From Bacteroides sp. (GTDB taxonomy: Bacteria > Bacteroidota > Bacteroidia > Bacteroidales > Muribaculaceae): 9,958 nt of DNA. The stretch lies in assembly GCA_014801735.1 (NCBI GenBank), contig JAAVDO010000019.1, forward strand, positions 1 through 9,958, given 5' to 3'. The first letter of the stretch is position 1; every line of letters begins with the position of its first letter. The notes beneath the pieces were generated by a model. That model was not told the DNA's origin and ran no database searches. It saw only the letters and a program-made list of their open reading frames with translations. The position numbers were made by a program, and so were the translations under genes. Below, one piece after another: positions 1 through 4,719 of the stretch.

Positions 1-506
1 AGCTGCGGATGATATGCGAGAAGATGGCTGTTATGGAAAAAATCATTGAGCGCTTCAACGCTGGAGATATGCCTGAGAGGACCAGAAAGGATTGCAAGCC
101 GCTGCTGGAACATGACAGGCTGATGTCGGAAACCGTTTATTCTCTTTGCAGAATGGAGGGTAGCAGCGGGATGCACAAAGTGACGCAGACTGTAGATGAG
201 TTAATAAATAAACTGAAAGACAAGGAGTATCTGGAAAAATACGTGCGGGCAGTGGATGTGATGAACAACAACTGGCTGAAGGAGACACTTACCGAACTGG
301 ATATGAAGCCGGCGGAGATAGAGCTGATAACGTATCTGTATATCGGCCTGACGCCGGAAGCCATAGCGCGGCTGATGGAGAAGAAAAATACGCTGAACGT
401 GAACACGGCAAAATCAAAGTTACGAAAGCGACTGCTGAATAAAGCGCCGGAACGAAGACAGGATTTCTGCCGCTTTCTGAACATGCGTAAAGGCGGGGAG
501 AATTAG
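1..506 (+). CDS. C-terminal part of a LuxR-type helix-turn-helix regulator (partial at left edge)
   Basis: The frame is open to the left edge and the first methionine is at base 9, so the gene probably starts outside the window. The visible 165 residues begin with a basic/acidic amphipathic helical stretch (KMAVMEKIIERFNAG), typical of the linker of Bacteroidetes sensor-regulators that join TPR or membrane segments to a C-terminal DNA-binding domain. Residues about 97-143 resemble a LuxR/sigma-region-4 helix-turn-helix: a first helix (KPAEIELITYLYIGLT), a turn (PEAIARLMEK) and a basic recognition helix (VNTAKSKLRKRLL). This suggests transcription control in the cytoplasm. No target is evident; the next gene is 286 bp away on the same strand. 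The family assignment rests on pattern only, and a sigma-like or phage-type HTH is the main alternative. Confidence 0.6.
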   Translation, partial: LRMICEKMAVMEKIIERFNAGDMPERTRKDCKPLLEHDRLMSETVYSLCRMEGSSGMHKVTQTVDELINKLKDKEYLEKYVRAVDVMNNNWLKETLTELDMKPAEIELITYLYIGLTPEAIARLMEKKNTLNVNTAKSKLRKRLLNKAPERRQDFCRFLNMRKGGEN

Positions 507-658
507 TGGAAGTGATACGACCGAGGCCAGGGATTGGGTGATTAATAAGCAGATTCCCTGTTTCAAATGTTAAAAACATAGAACGCGACAAGCATAAAGC
601 GCACACCTAAGCCATTGATTTCCAACAATAAGAGCAACTGGAAACAATTTATGTTTTA

Positions 659-716
659 TTAACATGTTTCTTACGTTGATAATCAGCATATTGCAAGACG
701 ACTGGAAACATGTTAA
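659..716. repeat. Perfect 12-bp inverted repeat, possible operator
   Basis: Arms ttaacatgtttc (659-670) and gaaacatgttaa (705-716) are exact reverse complements separated by 34 bp. Each arm itself contains the palindrome aacatgtt. The word actggaaaca occurs at 637-646 and again at 701-710. The set lies 40-120 bp upstream of the -7 box of the next gene, the usual place for an activator or repressor site. The 507-792 gap has no other clear content. Confidence 0.5.
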
Positions 717-754
717 ATGTCTATGAAACTGCACAAGGATCTGAGAAAGGGATG

Positions 755-762
755 TATTTTTG
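755..762 (+). promoter_or_regulatory. Bacteroidetes -7 promoter box for the secreted protein gene
   Basis: TATTTTTG matches TAnnTTTG exactly and would place the transcript start near 767, leaving a leader of about 25 nt before the ATG at 793. No good TTTG -33 element lies 19-21 bp upstream, so the promoter may depend on an activator, perhaps through the repeats at 637-716. Confidence 0.45.
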
Positions 763-792
763 CGTTTGAAACCAACCACATACATTTAAGCA

Positions 793-1158
793 ATGAAAAC
801 TATCATCTCACTGATTATAGCATTTGGCATATTGGCAGGACTTCCTTCGGCTACCTGGGCCGAGGATAAGAAGCCCTCAAAGATTCAATTGAAGCCAAAG
901 GAAGGCACGACAAAAAAGGAGCCTCAAATGCCGGCATATATACCCTTATATTGCACTGTGGCCGGGGGCATTGTAACTGTCTACTGCGAATATGACGCAA
1001 TGGGCGTCGTGACAGTGACCGATGCCGAAAGCGGCTCGCTGATCGCCTCTGCCTCAGGTATGCTCGGCGAGGGCATTATGATAATGCTTCCGGCAGACCG
1101 GGGCGCTGTGAGAATCGAGGTGGAGATGAACGGCACGACCTATTACGCCGTGATCTGA
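793..1158 (+). CDS. Small secreted DUF3244-like protein
   Basis: A 121-residue protein with a Sec signal peptide: Lys2, a hydrophobic core (IISLIIAFGILAGLPSA) and a likely signal-peptidase site after TWA at residue 23. A short Lys-rich linker (24-45) leads to a compact beta-rich domain of about 75 residues. The order is PAYIPLYC, then GIVTVYCEY, VVTVTDAESGSLIAS, a glycine-rich turn, and a final AVRIEVEMNGTTYYAVI strand. This layout matches the Bacteroidetes DUF3244 type, small periplasmic or surface proteins of unknown function. Two cysteines (about 54 and 65) could form a disulfide. There is no purine-rich ribosome site before the ATG, as is usual in this phylum. Secretion is well supported; the family name is by resemblance. 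Confidence 0.75.
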   Translation: MKTIISLIIAFGILAGLPSATWAEDKKPSKIQLKPKEGTTKKEPQMPAYIPLYCTVAGGIVTVYCEYDAMGVVTVTDAESGSLIASASGMLGEGIMIMLPADRGAVRIEVEMNGTTYYAVI

Positions 1159-1228
1159 AACATTGACCTTGGATATCAAAAAAATTTTTATGAACGTCTG
1201 TGTAACATTCTAACTTAAGGCGATAACT

Positions 1229-1603
1229 ATGAGAAGACTCTTTTGGTTTATGACAATCATGACAATGATTTCGTTAACTATAGTCAGTTGTCAGGAAAGT
1301 TCTGATGATCTAATCACCGAGTCAGTAAAGCTCGAGCCAATAAATGCTATAGTAAAAGGTACGGTAGGTGATTACCACGGAATTCGGGTTTTACACGTTT
1401 CGGAGTGCGACAAAAAATGGTGGGCAGATAGCTTGGATTACATATTCCTTCAGAGTGATGAATTGGGTAAATTTGATATAAATAAGTCGATTACTGCTCA
1501 GTTGTCCGGATATGTTCCTTATCCGTTCCGTACAGAAGGTGATAGCCTCTTCTACTATGTAAGGATCTCTGATATCTTAAATCAAGAACAACACAGGAAA
1601 TGA
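1229..1603 (+). CDS. Small lipoprotein of unknown function
   Basis: A 124-residue protein with a lipoprotein signal: MRR, a hydrophobic core (LFWFMTIMTMISLTIV) and the lipobox IVSC with the lipidated Cys at 21. The mature part of about 104 residues is beta-rich (INAIVKGTVGDYHGIRVLHV, later YIFLQSDELGKFDI and DSLFYYVRISDI) and no family is recognised. Its stop overlaps the next start as ATGA (1600-1603), indicating translational coupling. Because the downstream protein resembles a secreted protease but has no signal peptide, the two frames may be one gene split by a frameshift, this part being the export signal and prodomain. The downstream frame is open back to 1573, so a -1 shift anywhere in 1573-1603 would join them. 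Base composition is clearly more AT-rich than the flanking genes. Confidence 0.7.
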   Translation: MRRLFWFMTIMTMISLTIVSCQESSDDLITESVKLEPINAIVKGTVGDYHGIRVLHVSECDKKWWADSLDYIFLQSDELGKFDINKSITAQLSGYVPYPFRTEGDSLFYYVRISDILNQEQHRK

Positions 1604-2142
1604 AACAGGATTGTGCAGAGTTTGAACCATTGGCAGAACCAACCCTTATGGCAAGCCGATCATCTTTCAGTAGCTTAACCCCTTTGGTTGTAAATGTCTA
1701 TGTTCACTTTATGAAAGATATAAACGGGGGTTCAACTTCAGGTTCATCTCTCGCCTCTGCACAACAGATTGTAAAAGACCTTAATAAGGCTTTTTCAGGC
1801 ACAAAGATCAGTTTCTGGCTTAAAGGATACAATAACCTTTCCTTAAATTATTCAACCTTTTCAAACAATGATAAGAATGAGCTGGTTAAACTCTTCAATC
1901 AGGATAGTCACAGCGACTGTATTGATATGTACATGTTATCCAGGACTCCAGATAAGGATATTAAAGACGGAACCGAAACTGTAGGCGGTACTATAGCTAC
2001 GTCATATCCCACATCACTTTCAATTAAACATAACAACAGATTTCCAGACTGCCACATCGGCACCTGCCCTTCACTTTGTATGGCCCTGGGGAGATTCTTC
2101 TGTTGGCTGGTACTATGGTACAGAATGGGAGGTAAAGAATAA
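1600..2142 (+). CDS. Truncated M43/pappalysin-like metalloprotease remnant without HExxH
   Basis: A 180-residue frame whose residues 30-145 follow the N-terminal half of Bacteroidetes M43-type secreted metalloproteases: VVNVYVHFMKD (30-40), SAQQIVKDLNKAFSG (53-67), ISFWLKG (70-76), HSDCIDMYML (104-113) and GGTIATSYPTSLSIKHNN (129-146). In the family an HExxHxxGxxH zinc site would follow at about this point. Here residues 150-180 turn into Cys/Trp-rich sequence (MALGRFFCWL), with no HExxH in any forward frame. No signal peptide is present; export would need the overlapping upstream lipoprotein frame. The last 30 residues are probably read out of frame, since another frame looks more protein-like to 2200. 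I infer an inactive, decaying gene; a true short non-catalytic protein is the alternative. Confidence 0.55.
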   Translation: MKQDCAEFEPLAEPTLMASRSSFSSLTPLVVNVYVHFMKDINGGSTSGSSLASAQQIVKDLNKAFSGTKISFWLKGYNNLSLNYSTFSNNDKNELVKLFNQDSHSDCIDMYMLSRTPDKDIKDGTETVGGTIATSYPTSLSIKHNNRFPDCHIGTCPSLCMALGRFFCWLVLWYRMGGKE

Positions 2143-2200
2143 ACCTTATACTTTTAAAGGTAGTAAGGTTAAGTTACTAATAGACATCCACCCGAAATGA
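2042..2200 (+). pseudogene. Out-of-frame continuation of the protease remnant
   Basis: In the frame starting at 2042 the sequence reads as plausible protein: ALHFVWPWGDSSVGWYYG, then TEWEVKNKPYTF, KGSKVKLLIDIHPK, and a stop at 2198-2200. It is beta-rich with normal codon composition, whereas the frame of the 1600-2142 gene is Cys/Trp-rich over the same bases. This suggests a frameshift between about 2020 and 2100. The bases 2201-2330 show no gene; they are AT-rich and act as leader to the barrel gene. Confidence 0.35.
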
Positions 2201-2330
2201 TGCCAGATTTTTTTGGCGAAGAAGTACGTTAGTTTAATTATTATTCCATGATGTGGCAATAGCCTTAGACGAGAAAATTAAGAAAAAACTTTTGGCGTTT
2301 ACTAAAGCTGTTGTTTATAAACTATTACCT

Positions 2331-2927
2331 ATGAAAAAGAATCTTTTTGTTTACGGATTAGTGTTGATGCTTCTGCTTGCCACGGGCACGGCGGAGGTCG
2401 GAGGCGAGGAAAAGCCGCGCGTGTTTGTGGAGATGGCCGGCGGAGTAGGTACGGACTATGTCAAATATTTCATTAGCCAGGAGGGAATCCGTGAGATAAA
2501 CAAAACGAGCAGCTACGGGATGTGGTCGCCGTCGGTAGGTCTGCAGTTGGACGACCGCTGGGCGATAGGCGCCAGGATGACGTTTGAGACAGGGGGCGAC
2601 TGGCTGACCACCAAATATACCATCACGACTCTATACGGTCAGTATGCCTTTCTGCGCGGCGAGCGCTGGAGCGTCTTCGCTGAGGGAAAGGGATCGCTCT
2701 ACCACGTTCATTATTACGGCAAAAAGGGCGGCGAAATAGGCGTGTCGCTCGGCGGCAAGTATGATGTGACGCGCAATCTGGGGATTGTGGTTCACTACGT
2801 CTATGCCGGCTTGGAGGTCGGAAAAGACAAAGTGCTTTCCTCGCCCGGCGGCTGCATCGGTAAGCGGCGTGCCATGCTCGATTTCAGCCCCAGGCGTCTG
2901 CAGTTGGGATTACGATATACTTTCTGA
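2331..2927 (+). CDS. Outer-membrane beta-barrel protein (porin-like)
   Basis: Starting at the ATG at 2331 gives 198 residues with a clean signal peptide (MKKNLFVYGLVLMLLLATGT, cleavage near residue 21-23). The mature chain alternates aromatic/hydrophobic and polar residues in short strands with glycines: FVEMAGGVGTDYVKYF, SPSVGLQLDDRWAIGARMTF, YTITTLYGQYAFLRGERWSV, GEIGVSLGGKYDVTRNL, LGIVVHYVYAGLEVG. It ends in LQLGLRYTF, with the C-terminal Phe used as the Bam-complex recognition signal. The size fits an eight-stranded barrel of the OmpA/OmpW-like Bacteroidetes porin families. The frame is open back to a GTG at 2253, but that start would bury the signal peptide behind 26 residues and is rejected. 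The gene is GC-rich, unlike its AT-rich upstream neighbours. No ligand can be inferred. Confidence 0.8.
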   Translation: MKKNLFVYGLVLMLLLATGTAEVGGEEKPRVFVEMAGGVGTDYVKYFISQEGIREINKTSSYGMWSPSVGLQLDDRWAIGARMTFETGGDWLTTKYTITTLYGQYAFLRGERWSVFAEGKGSLYHVHYYGKKGGEIGVSLGGKYDVTRNLGIVVHYVYAGLEVGKDKVLSSPGGCIGKRRAMLDFSPRRLQLGLRYTF

Positions 2928-2938
2928 TACAGGGATTC

Positions 2939-2972
2939 CCCGGCGCGGCGGTGACTGCGTCGGGTGCTTTTT
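2939..2972 (+). terminator. Intrinsic terminator of the barrel gene
   Basis: CCCGGCGC (2939-2946) pairs with GCGTCGGG (2957-2964) as eight base pairs including one G-U. The loop is 10 nt, and TTTTT (2968-2972) follows after three bases. It begins 12 nt after the stop codon of the barrel gene. Confidence 0.5.
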
Positions 2973-2981
2973 CGGTGGGAT

Positions 2982-3171
2982 GCGGGTCTTGGGACCCGCG
3001 AGTTTATGTGACGACCCGCTTTGCGGGTCTGAATTACGAGGGGATGGGCTGATGTGCACGGGTCTTCGACGCCGTGCCTATTGTTGCACGACCGCGCTTC
3101 GCGGGTCTTTTTGAGATGGGGTCTTTGGTGGAGGGCCATCCGGGCGCTCGCCGGCTGGGGACAGCCGGCGA
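2982..3171. repeat. Cluster of five GC-rich stem-loops in a convergent intergenic region
   Basis: Stem-loops lie at 2982-2999 (GCGGGTC/GACCCGC, loop ttgg), 3013-3029 (the same arms in reverse order, loop ttt), 3056-3077 (nine pairs with one bulged G, loop ttc), 3090-3107 (six pairs with a bulge, then TTTTT at 3108-3112) and 3148-3171 (nine pairs, TCGCCGGCT/AGCCGGCGA, loop ggggac). The word gcgggtct recurs at 2982, 3023 and 3101. No protein gene is credible here: the frames across it are low-complexity, rich in Arg, Pro and His. The rest of the gap to 3284 shows nothing recognisable. Transcription stop for both convergent genes is the simplest role. Confidence 0.6.
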
Positions 3172-3284
3172 TTCCATACCGGGGCGGGCGGGTCGTTGGC
3201 GGGGGCAAACATGATGGTTTCCGTTGACTGGGAAGACGTCGGCTCCACGCTCAAGGCGAGGCTCAGCCTGGCAGGGCCTGCGGA

Positions 3285-4628
3285 TCATTGCGCGGGCGAT
3301 GTGGCGCGGTTGTGGCGGCGGACTATGATGATTGAGACGAGGGTGCAGCCGGCGAGCATCCAGGGGTAGTAGAGGTATGGCCAGGGGGCGGCGGGCGATA
3401 TGCCGGCGAGGGCTGTGGCCATGAGGGTCTGCGCACCGTAGGGGATGAGGCACTGGGCTATGCACGAGGCTGTGTCGAGCAGGCTGGCGCTCTTGCGCGG
3501 CTCTACGCCGTAGCGGTGGCTGATGTCGGCGGCGAGCTCGCCCACGGTGATGATGGCGACGGTATTGTTGGCGGTGCAGAGATCGACGGCGCCGGCCAGG
3601 GCTGCGATACAGGCCTGGGCGCCGCGGCTGCCGCGTATGCTGCGTGTCATTACGTGCAACAGGAAGCTGAATCCTCCGGCAGCCTTGATCATACCGACAA
3701 TGCCGGCCGAAAGCAGGGTTATCACTATCAGGTCGCCCATGCCGGCGATGCCATCGCCCATCAGACGGAACATGGCCGTGAGATCCATTCCGCGGATCAC
3801 ACCTGTGCATAGGGCCGCTGCGATGCCCGTTGTAAGTACTGTTAGCACATTGACGCCGCTCACGGCAAGTAGGATTATCAGCAGATAGGGAAGGGTGAGC
3901 CACCAGGGAGCTACGCCGTCAGCAGCGGCGTTCACTGCGGCACTGCCTCCGTCGGCGCCGATCAGAACATAAAGGGCCAGGGTGAGCAGCGCGGCGGGAA
4001 GTACTATCATCACGTTGGCTCGGAATTTGTCGGCCATCCGGCAGCCCTGTGTGCGCGTGGCGGCTATGGTTGTGTCTGAAATGAAACTCAGGTTGTCACC
4101 GAAGAATGCTCCGCCGAGCACCACAGCCACCATGAGTGGCACGCCCGACCCGCCATCCATGTTGCGGGCGATCTCTACGGCGAGTGGAGTCACGGCAACA
4201 ACGGTGCCTACCGAAGTCCCGATAGCCAGCGACACGAGACACGAGGCGGTGAAGATGGCCGGCAGGATAAGCCACGAGGGAAAAAGCTGAAGGGCCAGGG
4301 CAACCGTAGCCTCTACTGCGCCCGTACCTTTTGCTACTGCGGCGAAGGCTCCGGCAAGGATAAATATCCAGATCATGTAGAGAATGTCGCTGTGGGCGGC
4401 CGAACGCGAGAAAATCTCAACACGCTGACGCAGGTTGCCCTCGCGGCTCACCACTACGCTCCACACTGCGGCAAACACCAGGGCCACGGCGATTGGCATG
4501 CTGTAGAAATCGCCGGCACTAAGCGACACGGCCAGATAGATTCCCAGAAATACTATGACCGGCGAGAGAGCCATTATTCCGCTCATTGCGTCTGTTTTCG
4601 GGGCGCCGGCTTTTCTCATCTGTGACAT
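3285..4628 (-). CDS. nhaC: NhaC-family sodium/proton antiporter
   Basis: A 447-residue polytopic inner-membrane protein with about 11-12 hydrophobic segments. Family hallmarks are GTSVGTVVAVTPLA (137-150), GGAFFGDNLSFISDTTIAATR (172-192), TANNTVAIITVGELA (352-366) and DTASCIAQCLIPYGAQ (385-400). The GDN-S-SDTT block is the diagnostic NhaC signature. NhaC proteins exchange cytoplasmic sodium for protons, supporting pH and sodium homeostasis; some relatives (MleN) couple antiport to malate/lactate, so the exact substrate is open. The length is typical and the protein looks intact. The start MSQMRK is at 4628; an internal Met four codons on is possible. It follows secDF on the same strand after a 91-bp gap containing a terminator, and no TAnnTTTG box is visible upstream, so expression may rely on read-through. 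Confidence 0.88.
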   Translation of the reverse strand: MSQMRKAGAPKTDAMSGIMALSPVIVFLGIYLAVSLSAGDFYSMPIAVALVFAAVWSVVVSREGNLRQRVEIFSRSAAHSDILYMIWIFILAGAFAAVAKGTGAVEATVALALQLFPSWLILPAIFTASCLVSLAIGTSVGTVVAVTPLAVEIARNMDGGSGVPLMVAVVLGGAFFGDNLSFISDTTIAATRTQGCRMADKFRANVMIVLPAALLTLALYVLIGADGGSAAVNAAADGVAPWWLTLPYLLIILLAVSGVNVLTVLTTGIAAALCTGVIRGMDLTAMFRLMGDGIAGMGDLIVITLLSAGIVGMIKAAGGFSFLLHVMTRSIRGSRGAQACIAALAGAVDLCTANNTVAIITVGELAADISHRYGVEPRKSASLLDTASCIAQCLIPYGAQTLMATALAGISPAAPWPYLYYPWMLAGCTLVSIIIVRRHNRATSPAQ

Positions 4629-4644
4629 GGGTGACTGATTATTG

Positions 4645-4680
4645 AAAAAACCGGAGCGGACAATCGCTGCCCACTCCGGT
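4645..4680 (-). terminator. Intrinsic terminator after secDF
   Basis: ACCGGAG (4650-4656) and CTCCGGT (4674-4680) form a perfect seven-pair stem, with additional short GCG/CGC pairing inside. On the minus strand it is followed directly by six T residues (4650-4645). It lies 40 nt past the secDF stop and only 17 nt before the nhaC start codon. Confidence 0.75.
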
Positions 4681-4719
4681 ATGATGAAGAAGTATATTTG
4701 TCTGTTTATGATTTTACAA

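Noticed and set aside
659..716. Invertible promoter (phase-variation) reading of the inverted repeat
   Set aside because: Bacteroides invertible promoters usually have longer invertible segments containing a full promoter. Here only 34 bp lie between the arms, with no TAnnTTTG box inside and no invertase gene in view.
2253..2330. Upstream GTG start for the barrel gene
   Set aside because: It would place 26 charged and hydrophobic residues before a complete signal peptide; the ATG at 2331 gives a normal exported protein.
2801..3208. 135-codon minus-strand frame under the barrel gene end and the stem-loop cluster
   Set aside because: It runs through the hairpins and has a low-complexity Arg/Pro/Ser/His composition.
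3034..3903. 289-codon minus-strand frame overlapping nhaC
   Set aside because: It is an alternate frame of nhaC, extremely rich in Arg, Pro and His with no hydrophobic core; the NhaC frame carries all family motifs.
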